A stretch of 64,000 bases of DNA from Pachypanchax playfairii. Taxonomy: Eukaryota; Chordata; Actinopteri; Cyprinodontiformes; Aplocheilidae. The notes under the pieces were generated by a model that did no database searches, was not told the DNA's origin, and saw only the letters and a program-made list of their open reading frames with translations. Positions 50,401 through 55,342 of the stretch are shown here, piece by piece. The stretch spans positions 1,958,081 to 2,022,080 of the forward strand of contig SSNP01000042.1 of NCBI GenBank assembly GCA_006937955.1, in the 5' to 3' direction. Numbering within the stretch: position 1 is the stretch's first letter; every line of letters begins with the position of its first letter. The position numbers and the translations under genes were made by a program.

Positions 50401-51036
50401 TCATTGCTGGCTTCGTTCAAACATTTTCTATCATCTTCCCCTTAAGCACACAGTTATTTGTAACTTCCAGCCCCATGGCATCATGCTCAGCCAAGCAGAT
50501 TCTCTCTATCAGTCCACATTATCTCCCAGGAAATGTAAGCCAGCAGCAAGCAAATGGCACAAGCTGATTGAAACACAGAATCATGTGGTTTGTTAGCTCT
50601 CTAGAGCTTTGGTCATTTAAGTCTCCTGACTGATGTGCTTCCCTCCTCAGAGATGATCGAGCTGGATGGTGATGAGGAGAGAATCTCATCCCAGGGGCGT
50701 TACGCAGAGAGGGACATCGTGCAGGTATTTCTCTTTGTCACACAACTTCTTCCAGTTTTTATTCTTTCCATTTCTGTTTTTAACTCTTTTCCTTCCTGGT
50801 ATCTACCCCCCCCCCCCACACAGTTTGTTCCTTTTAGAGACTACATTGATCGACGTGGAAACCACATCCTCAGCATGGCTCGTTTGGCTAAAGAGGTGCT
50901 GGCTGAAATCCCTGACCAGTTCCTTTCCTACATGAGGACCCGTGGCATCAAACCCGGCCCCTTGCCACCTCCTTACACTCCGTTTCCCCCACCAGCCATC
51001 CACCCTCTCCACACCAGACGGGTAAGCCGAATCTGA
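2993..51036 (+). CDS. cpne8: Copine-8-like gene, 16 visible exons, 5' end outside the window
   Basis: Copines are cytosolic proteins that move to membranes when calcium rises, using two C2 domains, and recruit partners through a C-terminal von Willebrand A domain. Joined exons: 2993-3032, 15605-15681, 29524-29587, 30134-30237, 30847-30951, 34199-34240, 36031-36106, 39667-39723, 40808-40869, 41145-41191, 43492-43673, 46145-46272, 48925-49027, 49946-50003, 50651-50724, 50824-51036. All introns are GT-AG and all phases join without a frameshift, giving 476 residues (visible numbering). C2A tail is residues 1-39, C2B about 40-169, polybasic linker 170-188, vWA from about 205. The MIDAS-like DxTxS is D219/T221/S223. 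Family members are about 560 residues, so roughly 90 N-terminal residues are missing on the left. CPNE8 is preferred over CPNE5/9 from the short C2A-C2B junction (EKPLIGIPGKKCG), GNPQNPYC and INHVARYAS. The paralogue call is from remembered family sequences, not an alignment. Confidence 0.93.
3601..4429. repeat. 11-nt minisatellite (TCTGCTGTTAC)n
   Basis: About 75 copies of an 11-nt unit with variants TCTGCTGTTGC, TCTACTGTTAC and TCTGCTGTTGT. Since 11 is not a multiple of 3, all three plus frames are open and encode the same 11-residue pattern (LLLLCCYSAVT), giving spurious frames of up to 306 codons. Confidence 0.97.
4551..4700 (+). mobile_element. Truncated hAT-like transposon end
   Basis: Starts CAGTGTTGGGAATGTTACTTT and continues with alternating GTTACT/AGTAAC motifs, a terminal pattern I recognise from teleost hAT elements. 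No matching right end was found, so the 3' limit is arbitrary. A (TG)n run follows at about 4886-4931. Confidence 0.5.
5000..7100. other. Intronic sequence without identified features
   Basis: AT-rich intron. A 100-codon minus frame at 6413-6111 is the longest, but I see no domain or splice signals supporting it. Confidence 0.4.
7105..7968. repeat. 12-nt minisatellite (AACCAAGGAGTN)n
   Basis: About 70 degenerate copies of a 12-nt unit. Its period is a multiple of 3, so it reads as NQGV repeats on the plus strand and as HSLVGFLV-like hydrophobic repeats on the minus strand (a 393-codon frame, 6934-8115). Neither has a start context, splice structure or family likeness that supports coding. 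Confidence 0.93.
9744..9975. repeat. 22-nt minisatellite (CCAGACAGTTTAGAACCAACAA)n, copy 1
   Basis: About 10 copies, variants ending in AACCTGCAA, CCCTGCAA or AACCAACAA. The same unit reappears at 12286-12515. Confidence 0.95.
11074..11492 (-). other. Region 3' of the FN3 exon with a (GAT)n tract
   Basis: This is the stretch just beyond the minus-strand stop. It carries a GATGATGAT/GGC trinucleotide run (about 11287-11352). The minus frame across it is open for 99 codons, but its start is a serine/proline homopolymer from the microsatellite, so it is better read as 3' UTR. Confidence 0.45.
11493..12005 (-). CDS. 3'-terminal exon of a single-pass FN3-type membrane protein, nested in cpne8
   Basis: Reading the minus strand, ggttcttccctctcgtctcc + ggtctgcag is a strong acceptor, followed by 170 codons and a TAG at 11495-11493. 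Residues 1-53 are the second half of an FN3-like domain (YNLTHLLPSTQYHVCLTL, then SCLNVTT). Residues 72-94 form one hydrophobic membrane segment followed by GRR. The tail contains SIPLNELYPPLITLWE (118-133), then a Lys/Asp/Glu-rich stretch and NTTKTYLW at the end. The arrangement suits the C-terminus of an LRR plus FN3 neuronal adhesion protein (LRRN4/ELFN/LRFN class). I cannot name the gene. No upstream LRR exon is visible between here and 15.6 kb. GC is clearly higher than in the surrounding intron. It could be a nested gene, a truncated duplicate or a misassembled block. Confidence 0.7.
   Translation of the reverse strand, partial: VPADVQEYNLTHLLPSTQYHVCLTLSPASRPSSSPTFIAPSPLLQSGHTSCLNVTTKEAGFSVEPVVSSRRSVALAAVMGSMFALSIMALLVVYMGRRVQQHKTCGHSLKKYMQHAMSIPLNELYPPLITLWESEAEKDKDDKEEEEGRGGRDGEEAGGSQINTTKTYLW
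12108..12284. repeat. 46-nt (2 x 23) minisatellite
   Basis: Alternating CTGATCTAGACCAGTTCTAA + CTC and CTGATCCAGTCCAGTTCTAA + CAC, nearly four double units. It ends abruptly at the single N. Confidence 0.95.
12285..12285. other. Single N at a minisatellite junction (probable assembly join)
   Basis: This is the only ambiguous base in the window and it sits exactly between two unrelated tandem arrays, as expected of a gap reduced to one base. Confidence 0.8.
12286..12515. repeat. 22-nt minisatellite, copy 2
   Basis: About 10 units of CCAGACAGTTTAGA(ACCAACAA/TCCTGCAA), the same family as 9744-9975. A short (ATT)n run follows at 12554-12577. Confidence 0.95.
13201..13416 (+). repeat. Dispersed teleost repeat, copy A
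   Basis: Runs from 'cacctggacaggtcgccagtc' through 'gcacggggagaacatgtaaa' to 'accaccgtgcagcc'. I recognise it as a highly abundant fish interspersed repeat whose class I do not assert. Further copies lie at 19388, 40386 and 41831. Confidence 0.75.
15349..15436. repeat. (TTGG)n microsatellite
   Basis: About 21 units of TTGG with one TTTG interruption, 170 bases before exon b. Confidence 0.97.
15605..15681 (+). CDS. cpne8: cpne8 exon b: C2A C-terminal strand
   Basis: Seventy-seven bases after tttgcag encode DFLGQAFCTLGEIVGS followed by LGSRLEKPL, ending two bases into the Ile codon completed by the next exon. The donor is gtaagt. DFLGQ..CTLGEIVGS is a hallmark of the CPNE5/8/9 subgroup. The preceding intron is 12.6 kb. 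Confidence 0.95.
17281..18784 (+). repeat. Compound tandem repeat: four ~291-bp units separated by (TG)n
   Basis: Four nearly identical units start at 17344, 17701, 18047 and 18414, each beginning ggtttgtatttctgacc and ending aacaaaacacactt. They are separated by (TG)n of about 54-80 bases. Only a few substitutions distinguish them (for example near 18100, 18319 and 18580). Each unit contains GGTCCCC/GGGGACC inverted motifs and GGGTTAGGGGTTAGG. An inverted, internally deleted relative lies at 52170-52416. Confidence 0.95.
19388..19730 (+). repeat. Dispersed teleost repeat, copy B (longest)
   Basis: From 'catccattttctaaacctgc' to 'accaccgtgcagcc', with 'gacaggtcgccagtccatcac' in the middle. 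Open frames across it on both strands are incidental. Confidence 0.8.
20110..21580. mobile_element. hAT-type composite element with 8-bp target duplication
   Basis: Perfect 12-bp inverted ends CAGTGTTGCCAG (20118-20129) and CTGGCAACACTG (21561-21572) are flanked by AGTCAGGG (20110-20117) and GGTCAGGG (21573-21580), matching at 7 of 8. Ends in CAG and an 8-bp duplication are typical of hAT. No transposase frame is present. A second internal copy of the left end lies at 20795-20805, and subterminal ATTATCGTAC motifs are duplicated at 21107-21201 and 21470-21563. The interior also holds an RTE-like tail at about 20395-20515. Confidence 0.75.
20395..20515 (+). mobile_element. 3' end of an RTE-like LINE
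   Basis: 'aaatttcctcaaaatccgtc' + 'cagtagtttctgagtaat', then an (ACAA)n/(AATA)n stretch and 'cctccgacacagtcggcgga'. This resembles the conserved 3' tail of fish RTE retrotransposons and lies inside the hAT-type element. Confidence 0.5.
22145..22906. mobile_element. TTAA-flanked element 1 with ORF remnant
   Basis: TTAA (22145-22148) precedes AGGGACTTAAGGCAG, and TTAA (22903-22906) follows its mirror (AGGGACATAAGGCAAG reversed). Element length is 754 bp. TTAA duplication suggests a piggyBac- or Kolobok-like mechanism. It encodes a broken ORF on the minus strand. Confidence 0.7.
22380..22702 (-). pseudogene. Frameshifted ORF remnant inside the TTAA element
   Basis: The frame starting near 22702 carries a Lys/Ser-rich stretch with STLTPQKSGTTKKKKTLSAA and stops at 22487. 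A second frame then reads TRINIGYAFGSWRELQLHLG and VKTDADMAHFLVTR (about 22480-22380). Together they resemble a protein segment repeated in many fish genomes (R-NIG-AF--WREL---G-K-DA--A-FL), which I recall as mobile-element associated. The shift between the halves breaks the gene. Confidence 0.55.
22950..23440 (+). repeat. Degenerate dispersed repeat
   Basis: 'aaaccttagaaacgagcaat', 'agagaaccagtggagagagc' and 'gagtgatgtggtctcctgcc' resemble a widespread teleost repeat. The boundaries are unclear. A relic of the same kind may occur at about 39395-39560. Confidence 0.45.
24901..25985. mobile_element. TTAA-flanked element 2
   Basis: TTAA at 24901-24904 and 25982-25985. Ends CTTAAAGAGACTGTATCATG (24900-24919) and, reversed, CTTAAAGGTCCTGTATCATG (25986-25967) match at 17 of 20. 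The interior is GC-richer than the flanks and has overlapping short frames and an (AG)n run at 25370-25384. No transposase is recognised. Confidence 0.6.
26735..26890 (+). mobile_element. RTE/LINE-derived 3' fragment
   Basis: 'ctggatccaggaatgttttt' + 'aaggattcttcatcattgtgag' resembles the 3' region of a fish LINE. Short and degenerate. Confidence 0.4.
26932..27487. repeat. 17-nt minisatellite (GATCTGGATCAAGGACT)n
   Basis: About 32 copies alternating GGACT and GGTTT endings, with two GATC tetramers per unit. Confidence 0.97.
27854..27902. repeat. (CAGA)n microsatellite
   Basis: About 12 perfect tetranucleotide units. Confidence 0.97.
28600..29270. mobile_element. Possible TTAA-type element, right end not found
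   Basis: TTAAAGACCGTGTAAAGGGA at 28600 resembles the starts of the other TTAA elements. The block to about 29270 is similarly GC-rich, with short overlapping frames. No inverted partner was seen, so this is tentative. Confidence 0.25.
29524..29587 (+). CDS. cpne8: cpne8 exon c: start of C2B
   Basis: Sixty-four bases between ttttatag and gtaaga encode GIPGKKCGTIIVRAEELSNC plus R, the first beta strand of C2B. The direct join to exon b, with no extra linker residues, argues for CPNE8 rather than CPNE5, which has a longer insert here as I remember it. Confidence 0.94.
30134..30237 (+). CDS. cpne8: cpne8 exon d: C2B calcium loop 1
   Basis: One hundred and four bases after gctgtcag encode ESVMLQFCGNKLDKKDFFGK, then SDPFLVFYRSNEDG. 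The aspartates in LDKKDFFGKSDP are the first calcium ligands of C2B. The donor is gtaagt. Confidence 0.95.
30847..30951 (+). CDS. cpne8: cpne8 exon e: C2B core
   Basis: One hundred and five bases after tctcacag encode YTICHKTEVVKNTLDPVWQA, then FKIPVRALCNGDYD, and the first two bases of an Arg codon. NTLDPVW is the family NTLNPVW motif with Asn to Asp. The donor is gtacga. Confidence 0.95.
32274..33036. repeat. 12-nt minisatellite (ACAGGACACGTT)n
   Basis: About 63 copies of ACAGGACAYRTT variants. The plus strand reads THIS period as TGHV/TGHI for 289 codons; the minus strand reads CNVS/CNMS or CPVT/CPVM for over 270. All are by-products of a period divisible by 3. Confidence 0.97.
33067..33095. 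repeat. Short interstitial telomeric repeat
   Basis: Four (CCCTAA) units, 30 bases after the 12-nt array. Confidence 0.9.
34199..34240 (+). CDS. cpne8: cpne8 exon f: C2B calcium loop 3
   Basis: A 42-base exon after a T-rich tract and gtctgcag encodes SIKVEVYDWDRDG plus two bases of the following Gly. The D-W-D-R-D cluster supplies the loop 3 calcium ligands. The donor gtgagg is weaker than its neighbours'. Confidence 0.94.
34507..35214. mobile_element. MITE with TAGCTACGTTTACATG ends
   Basis: Perfect 16-bp inverted ends at 34507-34522 and 35199-35214. Because the termini contain TAGCTA, the target duplication cannot be fixed; TA is possible. The interior has weaker mirrored blocks (GATCGGA, TGCGCA). 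Open frames on both strands overlap and look incidental. Confidence 0.75.
35545..35577 (+). other. G-quadruplex-prone tract
   Basis: Repeated GGTGGGG, TGGGGGA and TGGGGTG blocks give at least five runs of four or more G on the plus (transcribed-sense) strand in a cpne8 intron. Confidence 0.6.
36031..36106 (+). CDS. cpne8: cpne8 exon g: end of C2B
   Basis: Seventy-six bases after tttgaaag encode HDFIGEFSTSYREMCRSQSQ, then FHIYE. The donor is gtgagt. It lies about 200 bases upstream of a long 17-nt minisatellite. Confidence 0.95.
36309..36702. repeat. 17-nt minisatellite (GCAGCTGATCTGCTCAT)n
   Basis: About 23 copies with TCATGCAG, TCTTGCAG or TCCTGCAG junctions. Nearly every unit contains CAGCTG, an E-box core and PvuII site. 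Confidence 0.97.
36703..38140 (+). other. cpne8 intron, nothing identified
   Basis: AT-rich, with no conserved block, RNA gene or repeat boundary that I can support. Confidence 0.4.
38145..38280 (+). mobile_element. L2-like LINE/SINE 3' tail
   Basis: 'aatttccccgaagggaatca' + 'ataaagtgtc' is the type of 3' end shared by fish L2 LINEs and their SINEs. The 5' extent is uncertain. Confidence 0.45.
38382..38461. repeat. (ATT)n microsatellite
   Basis: About 27 uninterrupted units. On the minus strand it reads as polyasparagine, which is not a gene. Confidence 0.98.
38594..39323. mobile_element. TTAA-flanked element 3 with perfect 18-bp inverted ends
   Basis: TTAA (38594-38597), AGCTATAGTGCGTAACTT (38598-38615), its exact mirror (39302-39319) and TTAA (39320-39323). 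The 722-bp interior contains a plus frame beginning MAEKPKKRPRHTYLEV at 39055, resembling the first exon of a mobile-element protein, a SINE-like tail ('gtaagtcgctttggataaaa', ~38970) and a G-rich run (39198-39228). Confidence 0.85.
39667..39723 (+). CDS. cpne8: cpne8 exon h: polybasic C2B-vWA linker
   Basis: Fifty-seven bases (19 codons, phase 0 at both ends) between cttcacag and gtaagt encode VLNPKKKGKKKKKYLNSGT. Eight lysines in nine positions are a conserved copine feature. Being symmetric in phase, the exon could be skipped without a frameshift. Confidence 0.94.
39780..40075 (-). pseudogene. LINE reverse-transcriptase remnant
   Basis: 'gtcttagatccacctgagcc', 'gatgtcattaaaggcggagc' + 'tgaag' and 'cagtattctggtgagagagt' resemble the complement of the RT domain of fish L2/CR1-type LINEs. 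No intact frame remains. Confidence 0.45.
40190..40236. repeat. 14-nt tandem repeat (ACATGTCTCAATGG)3
   Basis: Three perfect copies and a partial one. Confidence 0.9.
40386..40645 (+). repeat. Dispersed teleost repeat, copy C (diverged)
   Basis: Contains 'gggtcaccagtcc', 'gaacctgaaaactccctgca' and 'cattgcaaggcaacagtact', the diverged landmarks of copies A and B. It ends about 160 bases before exon i. Confidence 0.65.
40808..40869 (+). CDS. cpne8: cpne8 exon i
   Basis: Sixty-two bases after gactgcag encode VTLLSCLVDTELSFLDYIRG plus two bases of Gly. The donor is gtaagt. It leads into the vWA domain. Confidence 0.94.
41145..41191 (+). CDS. cpne8: cpne8 exon j: vWA MIDAS
   Basis: Forty-seven bases after ttttgtag encode TQINFTVAIDFTASN plus one base of Gly. 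DFTASN is the copine version of the metal-ion-dependent adhesion site (DxTxS). The donor is gtgagt. Confidence 0.95.
41831..42632 (+). repeat. Dispersed teleost repeat, copy D, split by an insertion
   Basis: The 5' part (41831-41920: 'cagggtcgcagagagctgct' to 'cagtccatcacaggg') and the 3' part (42573-42632: 'agcccaggaccttcttcctg' to 'caccaccgtgcagccc') are separated by about 650 bases that include a SINE. Confidence 0.6.
42062..42275 (+). mobile_element. tRNA-derived SINE
   Basis: 'tggctcagtggttagagcgg' fits a pol III A box and 'ggttggtgggttgattcc' a B box. The body continues with 'ccttgggcaagacactgaac' + 'cccaggtag' and ends 'agcgctttgagtctaaatga', landmarks of a very common fish SINE family with an L2-type tail. 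Confidence 0.8.
43492..43673 (+). CDS. cpne8: cpne8 exon k: vWA core
   Basis: The largest internal exon (182 bases) after gatctag encodes 60 full codons: NPSQPTSLHYMSPYQLNDYA, then MALRAVGEIIQDYDSDKMFP, then ALGFGAKLPPDGRVSHEFPL. This is the most conserved block of the family. The donor gtgagg follows TTG. Confidence 0.97.
43674..46144 (+). other. cpne8 intron with LINE remnant
   Basis: Apart from the LINE piece at 45185-45850 nothing is assigned. Frames at 44024-44485 (plus) and 44940-44677 (minus) have no recognised domain. Confidence 0.4.
45185..45850 (-). pseudogene. LINE reverse-transcriptase C-terminal remnant
   Basis: On the minus strand the first frame reads REVWVSLWNLLPLRPDI. The rest, as DNA ('cttcaatgtggaggagcagc', 'cctcccagtgggacgtgc', 'tcatttcagctgcttgtatc'), matches a repeated fish LINE segment encoding the end of RT. 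Many frameshifts and stops. Confidence 0.7.
46145..46272 (+). CDS. cpne8: cpne8 exon l: vWA
   Basis: One hundred and twenty-eight bases after tcttcag encode NGNPQNPYCNGIDGVLEAYY, then QSLKSVRLYGPTHFSPVINH and VA, ending two bases into Arg. NPQNPYC supports CPNE8. A hAT-type element begins 52 bases beyond the donor. Confidence 0.96.
46316..47061. mobile_element. hAT-type element with perfect 8-bp target duplication
   Basis: GAAATGGC at 46316-46323 and 47054-47061 flanks a 730-bp element with imperfect inverted ends (CATGGACGAAATTTTG and, reversed, CATGGATGTAGTTTTA). It starts 52 bases after exon l. Confidence 0.8.
46580..46712 (-). pseudogene. Remnant N-terminus of a hAT/ZMYM-like transposase
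   Basis: Inside the hAT-type element, the minus strand encodes MSKRKKGDIRDFFRSQTVSY, then a short unrelated tail and a stop. A basic start followed by I-x-x-FF is typical of the first exon of fish hAT and zinc-finger MYM-type transposase-like proteins. Only this piece survives. Confidence 0.5.
47960..48376. mobile_element. hAT-type MITE with TAGGGCCCGACCGATAT ends
   Basis: GTTAATAT (47960-47967 and 48369-48376) is a perfect 8-bp duplication. Perfect 17-bp inverted ends lie at 47968-47984 and 48352-48368. The 401-bp interior is full of ATATCGG/CCGATAT motifs near both ends and has no coding capacity. Confidence 0.92.
48925..49027 (+). CDS. cpne8: cpne8 exon m: vWA
   Basis: One hundred and three bases after ctcaccag encode YASAITDGSQYFILLIISDG, then VITDMAQTKESIVN. 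The ISDGVITD turn is the second metal-site loop. The donor is gtatgt. Confidence 0.96.
49946..50003 (+). CDS. cpne8: cpne8 exon n: vWA
   Basis: Fifty-eight bases after tttcccag encode AASLPMSIIIVGVGPAEFD, ending one base into Glu. SIIIVGVG is the fifth core strand of the vWA fold. The donor is gtgagc. Confidence 0.96.
50651..50724 (+). CDS. cpne8: cpne8 exon o
   Basis: Seventy-four bases after cctcctcag encode MIELDGDEERISSQGRYAER, then DIVQ. The donor gtattt is weak, and the following intron is only 99 bases, with a C-rich tract before its acceptor. Confidence 0.95.
50824..51036 (+). CDS. cpne8: cpne8 last visible exon: end of vWA and proline-rich tail
   Basis: After ccacacag the frame reads FVPFRDYIDRRGNHILSMAR, then LAKEVLAEIPDQFLSYMRTR, then a proline-rich tail ending HTRRVSRI and a stop at 51034-51036. 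The divergent tail is where copine paralogues differ most. A GT donor (CGG/gtaagc) at 51022, in phase 0, lies four codons before the stop, so the last residues may come from a downstream exon. Both outcomes are possible from sequence alone. Confidence 0.88.
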   Translation, partial: FVPFRDYIDRRGNHILSMARLAKEVLAEIPDQFLSYMRTRGIKPGPLPPPYTPFPPPAIHPLHTRRVSRI

Positions 51037-51664
51037 AGACCCACCTTGAGCGGGCCAGCTCTTCTGGCCTCTGCTTTTTTCTTTGAGCTTCCTCTTCTTG
51101 CTGTGTTCTTCTTCACCGGAAAGCTTATGAGCACATGGTGAACTTCACCTGCTCACTCATGTTGCACTTCGGCTGCGAAGGGTCACCCCTACCGGGATGC
51201 TTCCGTGTTTTTAAGACAGGAACTTTAGAAGTGGACTTGGTGAACAGTTGCGGTGGTGGTTTGAAACCGCATGACTGTACCAAAAACATAAAGTATAAAA
51301 ACAGAGGAGAAGACAGCTTTTAGACTGAAAGAGTCCAAACTATTGGCTCTTTTTATCACTCTCCATCTGTTCTCTTCCTCGGTTTCCACTTCCTACAGTA
51401 GATCTTTCACAGAATCACATCTCTTGATATAAAATGTTTACATGTGGAGAGTTTTTTCAGGAGAAACATTTATACCGATCAATGTGAAAACCTTTCAGAT
51501 TCCTATTTTTCAGCTGCAGAAACAGGTTGTGAATTTGTACAAAAATTATTGAAGCGTGTACAGAACTTATTCCTATTTAAATCAATGGCGCATGTGTTAG
51601 TTAAAGAGAAGCATGCACTGTTATCCTGCACTCAGGGCTTTGTCCCTCCCACACCAACTCACAG

Positions 51665-51895
51665 CCGCCATGTTCAGCTCCAAACCACCTGAGATCTTCC
51701 CTCCTTCTGCTTCGTTCACCGGCTCTGACTCTGAAGGATGCTGCTCTGCCTCAGAGTCTGGTCAATCCCAATGCAGCAGGGACTCAACCAGCCTTACTAC
51801 TCTGTCAGATTCTGTTCACTGGCACCATGTCCACCGTGGGTTCTGGAAATGTGGGTCTCCAAGCCCAGAAGTCAAAAACACACACGTCTCGTTAA
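51665..51895 (+). other. Possible alternative 3' coding exon of cpne8
   Basis: The donor at 51022 is phase 0. Two nearby acceptors would keep the frame. One after the AG at 51676-51677 adds LQTT and a stop at 51690-51692, resembling the LQT-type end I remember for mammalian CPNE8. One after the AG at 51663-51664 opens 76 codons to a TAA at 51893-51895. From about 51738 to 51893 all three plus frames are open, unusual for non-repetitive intergenic DNA here. No transcript evidence is available. Confidence 0.35.
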
Positions 51896-52167
51896 CGAGC
51901 TTGACTGTTTTGTTCTTTACTGTCTTATTGTTTAAATCTAATTACATAACGCATCAGAAGCATTTTGTTGTTGTGATACATCTCTCTACCTCTCACGTTT
52001 TTGTGGATCAACTATTTGTTTGGATTATTTTTAGTCAGTAACGGTACTTTTCTCACCAGTTACACAACACATTTGCCAAACTGAAGGTTTGTAATGATGA
52101 AGGCACTTTGGCTGCTGCCACATTAGATGACTCACATCTTAAGGGCGGCATCACACTGTGAATATGT

Positions 52168-52169
<2 letters not shown>

Positions 52170-52233
<64 letters not shown>

Positions 52234-52368
52234 GTGTGTTTTGGTATCCTTATGGGGACCGTCCATTGACTTCCATTGATTTTAGTAACTAGATTTATAC
52301 CTAACCCTATAAACCTAACCCCTAACCCTAAAGTCAGGAAACAGGTCCCCAGGAGGTCAGAAATACAA

Positions 52369-52416
<48 letters not shown>
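52170..52416 (-). repeat. Inverted, internally deleted copy of the (TG)n compound repeat
   Basis: (CA)n, then 'tccttatggggaccgtccat' to 'aaacctaacccctaacccta', then 'agtcaggaaacaggtcccca' to 'cagaaatacaaaccc', then (CA)n. Against the units at 17344-18704 it lacks the middle block with the GGTCCCC hairpin motifs. Confidence 0.9.
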
Positions 52417-52417
<1 letters not shown>

Positions 52418-54833
52418 GCACAACCAACAGATGAAATGCAAACTGTTTCACTCTGACCAGATCAAAGCACTGAAGCTTCAAATTAAAAACAGTAATAATC
52501 AATAATATCTACAATAGAAACTTTAACAGTGGATTTATACAGAGTGTAAAAATGTCTCCAAAAATCCTATTTAAAGACATTTCTGGATGTTTGAATTGAC
52601 CAAGACTTGATGCTTTTTTTGCTTCTGTGAGTTTTCATTCAAATTTACCAATAATTAGACCTGTATGAGGTCACCTGAGGTCACCTGAGGTGATGCTGCT
52701 CTCAGTTGGACTGTAGCAGCCTGGGAATCACTAAGGACGGCAGTCTGTCCCACTTTATTCCAGGACCCCTTCTCACTGGATGGTGACACTGTAGTTCTCC
52801 ACAGCTTACATCATCTGTTGGAGTGTGGCTGGAGTTCAGTGTGTCGACAACCCCAACACCTTCTGTACACTCTGACCAAGCTGTTTTTTTACCTTCTGGT
52901 CCCCTAAAGACTTCCTGTCCCCTCATCACAGGGGCGTGTGCAGCAGCAAGTTACCATGACGATTCTGCCACTCCTACAATCGCTCCACACCCCTGGCATG
53001 GCATGACCTGCAGAACAGCATTATTGATCATGCAAACTGCTACAGTCAGGCTAAACCAAATGAGAAACAATATTAATCAGTCAGAATAAACATCATTAGA
53101 TTGATCATAAAGCAGAGATCATGAAATAATAGGTGGTGAGAGAGCGGAGAATAGTAGCTAAGCTATAATCTCTGATGGATAACATCTCCCACCCCATGCA
53201 CCAGACCCTATCAGCACTGAGCAGCTCATTCAGCTGCAGGCTGCTGCATCCACGCTGCGTGAGGGAGAGGTTATGATGCCCTCGTAGCTGGCCGGTGATT
53301 TAGAAAGTTTTTGTTTTTCTTTTATTAGTTTTAATGGTATTACTTTTTATCAAATCATATTGTTCTTATCTTCTCTGTTTTTCTGACTGCACTGTCCTCT
53401 TCATGCTGCAACATGTGTGGGACTAATAAAGGTCTCATCTTATCTTAAAGTAACAACAAAGTTAGAAAGCCCCTTGATATACTTGGAGGAAGATGAAATT
53501 TAAAAGATTGAATGCTCATGCATGTGGTCATGCATGTGGTGGCTCATGTCATGCATATGCTGCCACGATTGTCCCAAAACGCCAGCTTGGATCCAGATTC
53601 ACTGCCACTCAAGTTCCTGTGTGCTCACAGCCGTTCTGCTCCATCACATGCAAACTTCTGCGGCTTGTAGCCTCCACCAAGACCCTGCATCCACATTCTA
53701 GATGATTTTTAATACAGGTTCATCATCCAGTGTGAAGGGAACAAACAGCAGGAGTTTGCTGTTAGTGTCCATTTAAATTGATTAGTGGCTTTAAAGCCGT
53801 CCTGTTTTTATTGAATTCAGTCTGGCATCATTTTGGGTTTTTAGGGGTTGATGAGGTCTGAACCAGTTCTACAGAACAGCTTCAGACACTGGGGCAAAAA
53901 AAGCACAATGACTATTTCATGATATGTTTTCAGGAAAAAGTTCTGTTTAAATTCTAGAGAGACATAATGTGTAAACTGTTTTAAACGCCATGTGTCCTTA
54001 GTGACAGGAGCACTTCTCCACTTGGATTCAAACTGTTGCGATGGCCTCCCTGTTTGGGCTGGAAATACTGCAGCAAGTTGTGTTTGTTTTCAAGGGTCTT
54101 TCCATCTTGGGAAAAACAACTTGGCCAATCGTTTTGCATCGTGGCTTTAACAGTAAAGATGCCTTCTGCTGACAAACGCTTTTTGTCTTTTTAGTAGAAT
54201 AAAAGCAGCATATTTCACATGTTTACATTTTAGCAAGCACAAGATAAAATACCTGACAGCTGGTGGATACATCTGAATGAAAATCACTTACTGCTTTGCC
54301 TCTATCAGATGGACCATCCAGTACTTTATAAGTGCTTTTCTGCTGTGTCTTTTTGGGTTTAAGGAAGTCGGACTATGGACCAAACAGACACGCTAACATG
54401 ATTTTACCAGAGAAGCACCGTGGGGTGAGATCTAAATCATAATCTAATGACAGATCTGTAATCATTACTAATCAAACCATAATAACATATTATGGACTTT
54501 ATTCCATCAAAGAATATGCTTAAGTACATGTCTGCAGTTTACAGAGACTGTTTTGAATCTAAGTGAGTTGCTGCTCTCTGCAGAGACGTCGGCCCACAAC
54601 AGGTAGAATTTGATAATCAAAGCTTAGATTTTCAGGTAATTAATTGCACTGTCACTTTTAGAGACGTTTTGCCCTGCCGTGCTCCTTTCTGGGTACATGA
54701 CAACTTTATCTCAGCAAAGCACAAACCATTCTCTCCAGTCAATCAGCGACCACAGTATCCACAGATCCCTTTTATGTTTATCTGTGTGCTGCGTTCTGTA
54801 CAGTCATTTGTTCTGCGGTTTTCTTTCTGTTTA

Positions 54834-55342
54834 GGACCCTATTCAGTCAAGGAACAAATACAAAAGAATGTTTACAACATTTTTCTAAACTCACGCCTCA
54901 AAAATCACAGTAGACTTCTTGACGGATGATGTTTCATTCAGCGTCTACTTATAAACTGCTTGTAAAAGATTTTCTTACATGTTTATACACTGTACAAATG
55001 TATGCCTTTTGTGTGTATTGATCATAAAACTGTTAATGTGATGCTGCTTCTTTACTGCTCATACAAGTATTACATTTTATACCGAGGCCTGTAATCATAT
55101 TTAAATCATGACTAACAGGCCTTATCAATATTTCTACAGAAGTTATTCATATTTAAATCATGAACGACAGGCCCATATTTTTATAAGCCAACTGTTAGAT
55201 AATATTGCATGTTCTATGTGTGTAAAATCTATGAAATGTTGTGATGAAAAACCCTCTGTAGCAATGTTATTTCTGCCAAATGTGACATACTGTTAAGTGT
55301 AGCGTCTCATCCCAGACAAACTGGTTTGACTGAATAGGGTCC
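54834..55342. mobile_element. Possible MITE bounded by GGACCCTATTCAGTCAA
   Basis: A perfect 17-bp inverted pair (54834-54850 and 55326-55342) encloses 475 bases. No target duplication is evident. Inside, a ~54-nt segment with ATATTTAAATCATGA..ACAGGCC is tandemly duplicated (55097 and 55151). Confidence 0.55.
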
